A DNA stretch of 37,721 bases from Deltaproteobacteria bacterium (GTDB lineage Bacteria; Chloroflexota; Dehalococcoidia; Dehalococcoidales; BS750m-G39). Both the position numbers and the translations under genes were made by a program. The notes beneath the pieces are model-generated. The model did no database searches, was not told where the DNA came from, and saw only the letters and a program-made list of their open reading frames with translations. The stretch covers positions 1 to 37,721 of the forward strand of contig JABMRW010000087.1 in assembly GCA_013202445.1 (NCBI GenBank). Reading direction: 5' to 3'. Each line of letters starts with the position of its first letter. Position 1 is the first letter of the stretch. Below, one piece after another: positions 15,096 through 21,591 of the stretch.

Positions 15096-15482
15096 TTATT
15101 GTATTATTGGTGGAGCAGCTTCAGGCTCGCAACTAATCCAGATAAGCGATATTTTATTAGTCCCCTCCGTATACGTCCATGTAGTCGAGCCATAAAGGTC
15201 TTCACCTTTGTACTTGACCACAACTGCTCCTTGAATTCTCCATTGTCCATCACCCTCATAAGCAGCAGCCCAATCCCCCACTGGATTCATGTGTCCGTAC
15301 GTTCCCAGCTGTTCATCTTCCGGCAAGTAACTGTTAATGTAGGGCACGCCATAGACCTTGATTACGGAAATGACCTGTTCGTTAGTTGAGGTAGGGCGGT
15401 CAGTCGCAGCACAACCTAGAAGCGAAACAACGACTAAAACGGCAAAACCAATAAGCAATAGCCGCTTAGCTTTATTTTTCAT
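15096..15482 (-). CDS. Small hypothetical lipoprotein
   Basis: A 128-residue protein with a lipoprotein signal (MKNKAKRLLLIGFAVLVVVS) and lipobox LLGC (Cys24). The mature part is short, with strands around GDWAAAYEGDGQWRIQGAVV and YGSTTWTYTEGTNKISLIWI. It resembles the small secreted beta-sandwich lipoproteins common in this group, but I recognise no named family. ATG is preceded by GGGGGGAAA. It has its own TTGACA/TATTAT promoter and is probably monocistronic. Confidence 0.65.
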   Translation of the reverse strand: MKNKAKRLLLIGFAVLVVVSLLGCAATDRPTSTNEQVISVIKVYGVPYINSYLPEDEQLGTYGHMNPVGDWAAAYEGDGQWRIQGAVVVKYKGEDLYGSTTWTYTEGTNKISLIWISCEPEAAPPIIQ

Positions 15483-15505
15483 TTCAGTTTCCCCCCTGAT
15501 ACCTA

Positions 15506-15533
15506 ATAATACTACGTGTTAATAGGCTGTCAA
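15506..15533 (-). promoter_or_regulatory. Promoter of the 15482 lipoprotein
   Basis: On the minus strand TTGACA (15533-15528), 16 bases, TATTAT (15511-15506). Same boxes and same spacing as the promoter at 16396-16423. Confidence 0.65.
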
Positions 15534-15559
15534 GTAGCACCCTATCAGACCATCATGCC

Positions 15560-15660
15560 CCCCTTTTAGGGGTGTTAAAGAGGGTGCTAACCCCTTTAGG
15601 GTGGGTCAGGGTGGGAAGAAAAACACCCGCTAGCAGGGGGTGGGCTAAAAACCCAGCTTA
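15560..15660 (+). repeat. G-quadruplex intergenic repeat, forward copy 6
   Basis: A small C-rich hairpin (CCCCTTTTAGGGG) is followed by AGAGGGTGCTAACCCCTTT and GGGTGGGTCAGGGTGGG (15599-15615, four G3 runs, loops 1, 3, 1), with the second-subtype tail AACACCCGCTAGCAGG. It ends at the stop of the nitroreductase gene. Confidence 0.7.
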
Positions 15661-15663
15661 AAG

Positions 15664-16365
15664 CTACCGCCTGCCGACGGGGATTATATACAGGGGCTGT
15701 TCATCGGCGGGCAGATTGAGCAGTTGGCTTACCTGGTCATCATGAAAGGCGCCTACCGTCACGGCTCCCAGCCCCAGGGCGGTGGCCTGGAGGCACAGGT
15801 TCTGGGCGGCGTGCCCCGCCTCCATGTGGACGTATCTTACGCCCCTGTCGCCGTATTTAACGGTTGTCCTTTCGTAAACGGCGGTGAAGACAATGGAGAC
15901 GGCTCCCTCCTTTACCCAGGCCTGCCCCAGCGCGGCCTCGGCTAACTCGGCTCGCCTATCACCATCCATGGTTTTAACCAGTTGGTGGCCGTCCGGTTGA
16001 TAGCGGTAAACCCCCGCTGTCAAATCTTCCCCATCACCCGCCACCAGATATAGCTCCAGCGGGTACAGCGCCCCGGCCGATGGCGCCGCTCTTAAGCCCC
16101 CGGGGTCGGTAAGCCCCTGGGCCGCCCATAGCAGCTGAGATAGTTCCTGGAGTGTTAGCGGCTCGCCGGTGTAGCTCCTGATTGACCTCCGGTTAAGCAG
16201 GCTTTGCTCAAGAGATACCTCGCTGTCGTAGCTTAGCTCGGGTAGCTTTATCACCTCGGCTTGCTCCTGGGAAGGCGTTGGGGTTAGCTCTGGTTGGGGA
16301 CAGCCGCAGAGAGTCACCAGCAGTATGGCTAGAGTGGTCAGATAATACCGATAATAACGCCCCAT
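15664..16365 (-). CDS. SagB/ThcOx-type nitroreductase-fold lipoprotein
   Basis: A 233-residue protein of the SagB-type dehydrogenase family (FMN-binding nitroreductase fold). Motifs: [21 protein letters not shown] (FMN phosphate region), [28 protein letters not shown], and [21 protein letters not shown] (FMN and dimer region). Unusually, it begins with a lipoprotein signal and lipobox LCGC (Cys22), so the enzyme would act outside the membrane. SagB enzymes oxidise azolines in peptide natural products, but no cyclodehydratase or precursor peptide gene is nearby, so the substrate is open; free-standing SagB lipoproteins are known in anaerobes. ATG preceded by GGGAGGT; own promoter upstream. Confidence 0.88.
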   Translation of the reverse strand: MGRYYRYYLTTLAILLVTLCGCPQPELTPTPSQEQAEVIKLPELSYDSEVSLEQSLLNRRSIRSYTGEPLTLQELSQLLWAAQGLTDPGGLRAAPSAGALYPLELYLVAGDGEDLTAGVYRYQPDGHQLVKTMDGDRRAELAEAALGQAWVKEGAVSIVFTAVYERTTVKYGDRGVRYVHMEAGHAAQNLCLQATALGLGAVTVGAFHDDQVSQLLNLPADEQPLYIIPVGRR

Positions 16366-16395
16366 CTTTTACCTCCCCGCCACTCTGTATCATAC

Positions 16396-16423
16396 ATAAT
16401 AGCCGATTTTAACCGTCTGTCAA
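16396..16423 (-). promoter_or_regulatory. Promoter of the SagB-type nitroreductase
   Basis: On the minus strand TTGACA (16423-16418), 16 bases, TATTAT (16401-16396). Leader of about 25 bases to the ATG at 16365. Confidence 0.65.
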
Positions 16424-16435
16424 GATTTATCAACC

Positions 16436-16520
16436 TCACCCCCTTAATCCCCCTCTCCACTCTTGGAGAGGGGGATTTTTTTTCTTTAGAAGAGGGGGCT
16501 TCGCCCCCTCTTAAACACCC
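16436..16520. repeat. Double-hairpin repeat, copy 3
   Basis: Perfect 12-bp stem TCCCCCTCTCCA (16448-16459) with TGGAGAGGGGGA (16464-16475), followed by a run of T, then a perfect 10-bp stem AAGAGGGGGC-TTC-GCCCCCTCTT (16490-16512) and TAAACACCCC. The first stem plus T-run could act as a terminator for plus-strand transcription, although no plus-strand gene lies just upstream. Confidence 0.7.
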
Positions 16521-16540
16521 CTTTTCCCCACCCCCCTAAT

Positions 16541-16620
16541 AAAGAAATTGATAGAAGTACCACTTCTGTAGGGTAGGAGGGTGGGAAGCAAAACACACGC
16601 CAAAAACCTGACTCCACCCC
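16541..16620 (+). repeat. G-quadruplex intergenic repeat, forward copy 7 (degenerate)
   Basis: The same opening as copies 1 and 3 (AAGAAATTGATAGAAGT), perfect hairpin AGAAGT-ACC-ACTTCT (16553-16567), then GGGTAGGAGGGTGGG (16571-16585), in which one G3 run is broken to G2. Tail CAAAACACACGCCAAAAACC. Confidence 0.7.
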
Positions 16621-16752
16621 CTTAGCCTCCGCTTAACATAACGCTAATAACAAATCCCACGCTCAACCACGCCTGAATTGTTTCCCCCATTTTTTTAGTG
16701 CTGTTTTTCCTTCCCCTTCTCCCCTCACCATCTAGCCACCCCGCCCAAAGGG

Positions 16753-16761
16753 TGCTAAAAT
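16753..16761 (+). promoter_or_regulatory. Extended -10 promoter of folP, near-leaderless
   Basis: TGC-TAAAAT at 16753-16761 with no clear -35 box. Transcription would start near 16768, about four bases before the folP ATG, where there is no ribosome binding site. This suggests a leaderless or almost leaderless transcript. Confidence 0.45.
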
Positions 16762-16771
16762 ATGATTAGCT

Positions 16772-17665
16772 ATGGAAAGCCGGTCAACTTTAGCCGTCAC
16801 ACGCTGCGGGAACCTTGATTTGCGCTGGGGGCAGCGCACCTATGTCATGGGCATCCTCAACGTTACCCCGGATTCTTTCTCCGGCGACGGCGTTGGTGAT
16901 GATGTTGAAGCCGCCCTGGCCCGGGCAAGGCAGCTGGCCGAAGAAGGCGCCGATATTATAGATATAGGCGGCGAGTCCACCCGCCCCGGCGCCCCGCCGG
17001 TATCGGCCGAAGAAGAGCTAAGGCGGGTGATTCCGGTTATCGAAAGGCTGGCGGCGGAGCTGGCCGTCCCGATAAGCGTTGATACCTGTAAATCAGGGGT
17101 GGCGGAAAAAGCTTTGGAGGCGGGGGCAAAGATGCTCAACGACCAGTGGGGCTTAAAGCACGACCCCCGTCTGGCCGAACTGGCCGCCAAGTGGAACGTC
17201 CCCATAATTCTGATGAGCAACCAGCGGGATAAAGGCGGCTATGATGCCGCCCTCAAGCGTGATACTGCAGATTATAATGACCCCATAGCGGAGATAACGG
17301 CTTCTCTGAAGGGAAGCCTGGAGATAGCCTCGCAGGCCGGTGTGCCCCGGGAAAACATTATCTTAGACCCCGGCATCGGCTTCGGCAAGAGCTGGCAGCA
17401 CGACCTGGAGATAGTCTGGCGCTTGGCGGAATTAAAAGAGCTGGGACGGCCCCTCCTCATCGGCCCCTCCGGCAAGTCCTTCATCGGCAAGGTGCTGGAC
17501 CTGCCCGTTGACGACCGCCTGGAGGGCACCGCCGCCGTCGTGGCCGTCGGCATCGTCCATGGCGCCGATATGGTTCGTGTCCACCAGGTCGGGCCGCTGG
17601 TGCGGGTCTGCCGGATGTGCGACGCTATTATCCGTAAGGAGGCAAAGTGGGGACTGAACCGGTAA
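16772..17665 (+). CDS. folP: Dihydropteroate synthase
   Basis: Joins 6-hydroxymethyl-dihydropterin diphosphate with 4-aminobenzoate to give dihydropteroate in folate synthesis. The 297-residue TIM-barrel protein has MGILNVTPDSFSGDG (26-40), IIDIGGESTRPGAP, VPISVDTCKSGVAEKAL, LDPGIGFGKSWQHDLEI, GPSGKSFIG and the C-terminal RVHQVG. All pterin-binding motifs are intact. The ATG has no Shine-Dalgarno and follows closely on an extended -10, so translation may begin on a leaderless message. The gene overlaps folK by 19 bases, and the third gene of the operon is a PTPS-family enzyme. Confidence 0.95.
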   Translation: MESRSTLAVTRCGNLDLRWGQRTYVMGILNVTPDSFSGDGVGDDVEAALARARQLAEEGADIIDIGGESTRPGAPPVSAEEELRRVIPVIERLAAELAVPISVDTCKSGVAEKALEAGAKMLNDQWGLKHDPRLAELAAKWNVPIILMSNQRDKGGYDAALKRDTADYNDPIAEITASLKGSLEIASQAGVPRENIILDPGIGFGKSWQHDLEIVWRLAELKELGRPLLIGPSGKSFIGKVLDLPVDDRLEGTAAVVAVGIVHGADMVRVHQVGPLVRVCRMCDAIIRKEAKWGLNR

Positions 17666-18141
17666 CCGCCTATCTCGGTCTGGGCTCCAACCTGGGAGAC
17701 CGCCAGGCCAATCTGGACAAGGCGCTGGCGCTGCTCTCGGAGAGGCTGCGCCTGGTGAAGATTTCCTCTATATACGACTCCGAGCCGGTCGGCGATATTG
17801 AACAGCCCCGATTTCTCAACCTGGTCTGTGAGGCCAGCACTTTTCTACCCCCCCAGGGGCTGCTGGCTCTGGCCAAGGGCATTGAAATCAGGATGGGCCG
17901 CACCGGCCCCACCGGCGCCCCCCGCATCATTGATATAGACGTCCTCTTATACAGCGACCAGGTCATCGAAACCCCGGAGCTTACTATTCCCCACCCCCGG
18001 TTTCACCAGCGGGCTTTCGTGCTGGTGCCCCTGGCCGAGATTGCCCCGGACCTGACCCACCCGGTGAGCGGCAAGACCATCAAGCAGCTGCTCAAGGAGG
18101 CCAAGGAGGTACAGGGCGTATTCAAGTGGGAGGGAGGTTAG
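17647..18141 (+). CDS. folK: 6-hydroxymethyl-dihydropterin pyrophosphokinase
   Basis: Transfers pyrophosphate from ATP to 6-hydroxymethyl-dihydropterin, the step before FolP. The 164-residue protein has AYLGLGSNLGDRQANL at the start, RFLNLVCEAST, and the HPPK signature RTGPTGAPRIIDIDVLLY (about residues 85-102), then IPHPRFHQRAFVLVPLAEI. The GTG start at 17647 is decided by the strong ribosome binding site AAGGAGG (17636-17642) inside folP. One base separates it from the PTPS gene. No folB (dihydroneopterin aldolase) is present in the cluster, which matters for the next gene. Confidence 0.95.
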   Translation: MGTEPVTAYLGLGSNLGDRQANLDKALALLSERLRLVKISSIYDSEPVGDIEQPRFLNLVCEASTFLPPQGLLALAKGIEIRMGRTGPTGAPRIIDIDVLLYSDQVIETPELTIPHPRFHQRAFVLVPLAEIAPDLTHPVSGKTIKQLLKEAKEVQGVFKWEGG

Positions 18142-18142
18142 G

Positions 18143-18514
18143 GTGTACCGGATATCGGTAGAGCAGCACTTTGACGCCGCCCACTATTTAAGGGGCTATC
18201 AGGGCAAGTGCGAGGCGATGCACGGCCACAGCTACAAGGTGGTGGTAAAGGTGGACGCCTCTGAACTTAACGATATCGGCCTGGCCTACGATTTCGTGGA
18301 GCTTAAAAAGCATTTAGCCGGGGTGATAGACCGCTTCGACCACACCTGCCTCAACGATGCCCCCCCCTTCGATAAGCTCAATCCCTCGGCGGAAAACATC
18401 GCCGCCGATATCTATAAAGAGCTTAAATCTAGGCTGGAGGGGGCGCCGGTCACCATCGCTAACGTAGAGGTGTGGGAATCCCCCCAGACCGGCGTCATCT
18501 ACACGCCGGATTAG
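18143..18514 (+). CDS. queD: 6-pyruvoyl-tetrahydropterin synthase family, PTPS-I/III type (QueD-like)
   Basis: A 123-residue T-fold enzyme acting on dihydroneopterin triphosphate. Zinc ligands are H14, H27 and H29 (HFDAAH and MHGH). The catalytic stretch is C23-E24-A-M-H27-G-H29. A Cys three residues before HGH is the QueD (queuosine) hallmark; a Glu two residues before HGH is the PTPS-III hallmark, the form that makes 6-hydroxymethyl-dihydropterin directly and replaces FolB. This protein has both, the CExxHGH pattern described for dual-function members. Its place right after folP-folK, with no folB, supports the folate role. GTG start with AGGGAGG upstream. A pure queuosine role remains possible. 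Confidence 0.88.
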   Translation: MYRISVEQHFDAAHYLRGYQGKCEAMHGHSYKVVVKVDASELNDIGLAYDFVELKKHLAGVIDRFDHTCLNDAPPFDKLNPSAENIAADIYKELKSRLEGAPVTIANVEVWESPQTGVIYTPD

Positions 18515-18690
18515 GCGCGCTGCTCCGGCGGCAGCAGGTTGGGGATGCCGTTGGTGATGGGGTAGTCCACCCGGCAGTTGGGGCAGTTAAGGGAGCCGCT
18601 GATTATCTCCTCCTTCTCCTCGGCCACGGTTAGTTTCAGCTCACCCTTGCACACCGGGCAGGCAAGAATATCCATCAATTCTCTCTTCAT
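18511..18690 (-). CDS. Trm112-like zinc-ribbon protein (59 aa)
   Basis: A complete 59-residue frame facing the PTPS gene, overlapping it tail-to-tail by four bases. It has two Cys pairs, CPVC (C11, C14) and CPNC (C36, C39), and the closing YPITNGIPNLLPPE, which together define the bacterial Trm112/YcaR family. In eukaryotes and archaea Trm112 activates methyltransferases; the bacterial role is poorly known. The upstream sequence is TGG-TATAAT followed by only seven bases before the ATG, with no ribosome binding site, so the message is probably leaderless. Confidence 0.88.
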   Translation of the reverse strand: MKRELMDILACPVCKGELKLTVAEEKEEIISGSLNCPNCRVDYPITNGIPNLLPPEQRA

Positions 18691-18697
18691 GGGCTTT

Positions 18698-18706
18698 ATT
18701 ATACCA
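18698..18706 (-). promoter_or_regulatory. Extended -10 promoter of the Trm112-like gene, leaderless
   Basis: TGG-TATAAT on the minus strand (18706-18698), a consensus -10 with the TG extension and no -35. The ATG at 18690 falls where transcription should start. Confidence 0.6.
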
Positions 18707-18750
18707 CTGAATCCCCTTTTTTACCCCACCCCTTTTTAAGTTTTATATTT

Positions 18751-18900
18751 CTTCCCATACCCACCCACCCAAAAGGTTTCACCTTTTTTCATATCTCTAA
18801 CCCCCACCCCCGAAGTGAGGGACTAGGGTGCCAACCCCGGTAGGGTGGGAGGGTGGGAAGAACATCAACCGCTAAAAGGCTCTGTCCTAAGCCCCCCATT
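18751..18900. repeat. Paired repeat element, inverted copy plus forward copy 8
   Basis: Inverted copy: CTTCCCATACCCACCCACCC (18751-18770), a G-quadruplex motif on the minus strand, followed by a small hairpin (AAAGGTTTCACCTTTT). Forward copy: AGGGTGCCAACCCC hairpin, GGGTGGGAGGGTGGG (18843-18857) and the second-subtype tail GAACATCAACCGCTAAAAGG. The two arms face each other about 75 bases apart. Confidence 0.75.
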
Positions 18901-18991
18901 TTTATCTTTTTCCACCCGACCCATCGTGGGGACGGTATTATTCACTAAAATATAGACGAAATGAGTACACAAAATTAGCACGATTCGGGGA

Positions 18992-19020
18992 TTGTAATTT
19001 GCTTAAGGGGGTACTAAAAT
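18992..19020 (+). promoter_or_regulatory. Promoter of the first coiled-coil gene
   Basis: TTGTAA (18992-18997), 17 bases, TAAAAT (19015-19020) within TACTAAAAT. The same TACTAAAAT and a related downstream leader occur before the HTH gene at 21306. Confidence 0.5.
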
Positions 19021-19136
19021 ACTATAGCTAGATAGCCCGAATGGGCCATTGGAATTATATTTTGAGGCAATCGGCTGGGGATGCCCGGTTTTCCGTGCAT
19101 CTTAAAGCTGGTCTTACCGTTTGGAGTGCGAGTTAA

Positions 19137-20885
19137 ATGGCAAAGAAAGATACGGATAACTGGGAAACAGAAGAGCCGGGAAAACTTGTTGACGAATTCA
19201 AGCGCAGGCTTACCCGGGCTTTAGAAAAGGAAAGAGAGCGCCTGATCGGGGCGGCCAAGCAGCAGTCGGCGGAAATTATCCTCAACGCGCAGGAGGAAGC
19301 GGCCCAGCTTATTGAAAATGCCGTGCAGCAGGGAGAGAAGGAGGTGGAGGAGCACTCGGTCCGCATCATCACCGAAGCCGATGTCAAGGCAAAAGATATT
19401 AGGGAGGCCGCCCAAAAAGAAGCCCAGGAGGGAGCGGCCAACTACATGGTTGAGATGAGGCAGAAGGCCGACCTCATCGTGGCCGAGCTGAGAGAGAGCG
19501 CCAGAGAGGTGGTGGAGAAGCAGTCGGCGGCGGCTATCGCCAGGGCCAGGGAAGAAGCGGCGCGGATTATCAACGAGGCTGAAGATGAGGCCCGGAAACG
19601 GGCGCAGGAGGAGACCAAGCGGGAGGTAGAGTACATCACCGCTGCCGCCAGGGAGGAAGCGTCGGTAATTATTACCAGGGCGGAGCAGGAAGCGGCGGAA
19701 AAGGCAGCCGCGATGCTCGCCGAATGCGAAAAGCAGGCTCAGAAAGTCACCGCCGAGGCCATAGAAGGGGCTCAGGAGGCGGCCAAGCTGGAATTGACCA
19801 ATATTCTTAGCCGGGGGCGGGAGGAGGCGGCCCAGATTATCGAGGAAGCCAGGGAGCAGGCCAGGAAGGAAGCGGAGGGGAAAGCGGGCAGGATAATCAA
19901 TGAAGCCGAGCAGAAGGCGGAGCGGATTAACCAGGAGGCTACGGAGAGAGGACGGAAGCGGATAGATGTGGAGTCGGCCCGGGTCATTGACGAGGTAAAA
20001 TCTAAGGCGGAATGGGAGGCGGCTCAGGTTATCGCCGAAGCCAAGCAGAGGGCGTCGCAGATTATGAGCGAAGCCAGCGACTGGCTGCATGCCGAGGTCG
20101 GTAATCAGGCCAAGAAGGAAGCCCGGGACAAAGCCAGGAAAGAAGCGGAAACTATTATCGCCGAAGCTAAAGAGAAAGCTGCCGGCGTTATCGCCAGGGC
20201 GCAGCGGGATGCCGAGAGCAAGGCGGACAAGATAATCGCCAGTGCCAGGAAAGAAGCGTCCAAGGAGTCGGAGCAGCTTACCAGGCAGACCAGGGAGCAG
20301 TCGGATAAGGAAGCCGAAGCAAGGGCGGAAATGATAGTCGCCCAGGCCAGGCAGAAGGCAGAGCAGATTACCCAGGAGGCTACGGACAGAGGCCGGAGGC
20401 GGATAGAGGCGGAGTCTATACGGATTACCGCTGAGGCTAGGTCGAGGGCGGAGTGGGAAGCGGCGCGCATTATCGCCGAGGCCAAGCAGAGGGCGGTGCG
20501 GATTGTTACCGAAGCCAGCGATTGGTTAGAGGCGGAGGTCAAGACGCCGGCCAGCACTTTATCTGAACCCAGGACGGTCTACAAGAAAGCCGAACCCCAG
20601 GCTGAGAGCGCCGGTTCCGAAGGCGAAATAGGTGACGGGCTGTACCAGGGGATGATGGAGCTGGAGATACTATCCGCAGACCCCAAGCAGGTACCGGACT
20701 TCGTTTCACACTTACAGCAGGTCCCCGACCTGCAGGTGGTATCATTCAGGGGCTCGTCCAGCGGCGAAAGCATGGTGGTAGTGGTCATTAACCGCCCCCT
20801 CCCCCTGCCGGCCATTCTCAGGGAGATACCCTCGGTAGAGGAGGCAATTGGCAACGGGGGCAAGATTCAGGTAACGCTCAGGTAA
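19137..20885 (+). CDS. Long-helix (coiled-coil) protein with conserved C-terminal domain, paralog 1
   Basis: A 582-residue protein of unknown function. Residues about 15-480 are one long Ala/Glu/Lys/Arg helix without Pro or Gly breaks, built of near-repeats such as EAARIINEAEDEARK, in the style of ATP synthase b subunits or 11-residue right-handed coils. A 63-residue segment ending in ASDWLxAEV occurs twice, 147 residues apart. After a Pro/Ser linker (about 480-505) comes a compact 80-residue domain (GLYQGMMELEI, QVPDLQVVSFRG, NRPLPLPAILREIPSVEEA) that is shared with the protein encoded at 21592. No signal peptide or membrane segment. I believe this C-terminal domain is widespread in Chloroflexota but cannot name it. 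It may be structural or a scaffold. Confidence 0.75.
   Translation: MAKKDTDNWETEEPGKLVDEFKRRLTRALEKERERLIGAAKQQSAEIILNAQEEAAQLIENAVQQGEKEVEEHSVRIITEADVKAKDIREAAQKEAQEGAANYMVEMRQKADLIVAELRESAREVVEKQSAAAIARAREEAARIINEAEDEARKRAQEETKREVEYITAAAREEASVIITRAEQEAAEKAAAMLAECEKQAQKVTAEAIEGAQEAAKLELTNILSRGREEAAQIIEEAREQARKEAEGKAGRIINEAEQKAERINQEATERGRKRIDVESARVIDEVKSKAEWEAAQVIAEAKQRASQIMSEASDWLHAEVGNQAKKEARDKARKEAETIIAEAKEKAAGVIARAQRDAESKADKIIASARKEASKESEQLTRQTREQSDKEAEARAEMIVAQARQKAEQITQEATDRGRRRIEAESIRITAEARSRAEWEAARIIAEAKQRAVRIVTEASDWLEAEVKTPASTLSEPRTVYKKAEPQAESAGSEGEIGDGLYQGMMELEILSADPKQVPDFVSHLQQVPDLQVVSFRGSSSGESMVVVVINRPLPLPAILREIPSVEEAIGNGGKIQVTLR
19910..20540 (+). repeat. Internal 190-bp duplication in the coiled-coil gene
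   Basis: Bases 19910-20099 and 20351-20540 are related copies exactly 441 bases (147 codons) apart. Both encode a stretch from KAE(R/Q)I to the end of ASDWL(H/E)AEV, and both share runs such as CAGGAGGCTACGGA at DNA level. The duplication lengthens the helix in frame. Confidence 0.7.
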
Positions 20886-21000
20886 TTTCAAATGGGGTAT
20901 TTCCCCCCTCTTCCAGCACAACTTTTTATTCCCAACCCGCCCTATAAGGGTTCCTCCATTTCTTATCCTTTTTCCTCCCCTCTTTTTAAGTTTTGTATTT

Positions 21001-21040
21001 CTTCCCATACCCACCCGCCCAAAAAGGTTTCACCTCTTTT
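21001..21040 (-). repeat. G-quadruplex intergenic repeat, inverted copy
   Basis: CTTCCCATACCCACCCGCCC (21001-21020) followed by the hairpin AGGTTTCACCT. On the minus strand this reads hairpin, then GGGCGGGTGGGTATGGG (four G3 runs, loops 1, 1, 3). Same start as the inverted copies at 4831 and 18751. Confidence 0.75.
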
Positions 21041-21199
21041 CATCTCTTTAACCCCACCCCTTTTTAACCCGCCTCTTATTTTTGTTTTTCTCCGCCCCCC
21101 TTTATATTTCTGATTAAGGAAACCCCACCCCCCATTTTTAACAGCTCCCTTTTTCCCCTCGTAGGCTCCACCCTTCTTACCTTTTCCCCCCAAAATTAG

Positions 21200-21208
21200 T
21201 ACTAAAAT
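21200..21208 (+). promoter_or_regulatory. TACTAAAAT promoter element and leader of the HTH/coiled-coil operon
   Basis: TACTAAAAT at 21200-21208, within the palindrome TTAGTACTAA (21196-21205). A leader of about 95 bases follows that shares CTAG, a GATTGGG-like block and TTGAGG (21243-21248) with the leader of the first coiled-coil gene (TTGAGG at 19062-19067). No -35 box is clear. Confidence 0.45.
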
Positions 21209-21305
21209 ACCACCATTACTAGCCAGATTGGGTGATTGTATCTTGAGGAGAATGGGGGCATACTCAGAAAAACGGGTAGATAATCAAGTTAGTTAGGGAG
21301 CATTA

Positions 21306-21560
21306 ATGGCTACTATTAGCAACGAAAAAGACACCAGACGCAAAGGAAATAACAACGGTGACAGACTACCCGCCAGGCTGCTGGCCGTAGGCGAGGTGGC
21401 CCATTTCCTGGGTGTTCACACCAGCACGGTCAGGCGGTGGGAGAAGAAAGGCCTGCTAAAGTCCTATGCTATCGGGCTTCGGCGCAGCCTCAGGTTCAAA
21501 CAGGAAGACGTTCTCAGTTTTCTCAATAAGTCCCGAAAAAACACTATCGGTGCTACTTAG
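21306..21560 (+). CDS. MerR/excisionase-type helix-turn-helix protein
   Basis: An 84-residue DNA-binding protein. The core LLAVGEVAHFLGVHTSTVRRWEKKGLL is the typical MerR/HTH_17 helix-turn-helix and is followed by a wing (RRSLRFKQEDVLSFLNKS). There is no effector or integrase domain, so it is either a small regulator or an excisionase-like factor; no integrase is nearby. It starts at ATG with GGGAG upstream and ends 31 bases before the second coiled-coil gene, implying one operon. The shared leader with the first coiled-coil gene makes it a candidate regulator of both. Confidence 0.8.
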   Translation: MATISNEKDTRRKGNNNGDRLPARLLAVGEVAHFLGVHTSTVRRWEKKGLLKSYAIGLRRSLRFKQEDVLSFLNKSRKNTIGAT

Positions 21561-21591
21561 AGGGAATTGAATCACGAGGGGGAAGATCTAG

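Larger units (their letters stand above)
16366..16771. other. Divergent gap with two promoters and two repeats
   Basis: A gene-free stretch between the nitroreductase (-) and folP (+). It holds the nitroreductase promoter, double-hairpin repeat copy 3, forward G-rich repeat copy 7, a pyrimidine-rich tract and the folP promoter. No small frame with a ribosome binding site is seen. Confidence 0.6.
18691..19136. other. Gene-free stretch with paired repeats and two promoters
   Basis: Contains the divergent Trm112-like promoter, an inverted and a forward copy of the G-rich repeat, the promoter of the first coiled-coil gene at 18992-19020, and a leader of about 110 bases with a small hairpin GCCCGAATGGGC (19034-19045). 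No further coding frame is supported. Confidence 0.6.
20886..21305. other. Gene-free pyrimidine-rich stretch with repeat and promoter
   Basis: The plus strand is dominated by C and T runs (about 20900-21190). It holds an inverted G-rich repeat copy at 21001-21040 and the TACTAAAAT element with its leader. No coding frame is supported. Confidence 0.6.

Noticed and set aside
16448..16483. Intrinsic terminator on the plus strand
   Set aside because: The stem and T-run fit, but no plus-strand gene lies upstream (the neighbour reads the other way), so it is listed as part of the double-hairpin repeat.
19221..20090. Minus-strand frame of 289 codons
   Set aside because: It mirrors the repetitive helix gene; the low-complexity Leu/Gly/Arg translation follows from GCC/GAG-type codons.
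1..21040. Insertion sequences
   Set aside because: The intergenic repeats have no transposase frame, and no target-site duplications could be made out; they are non-autonomous or structural repeats at most.
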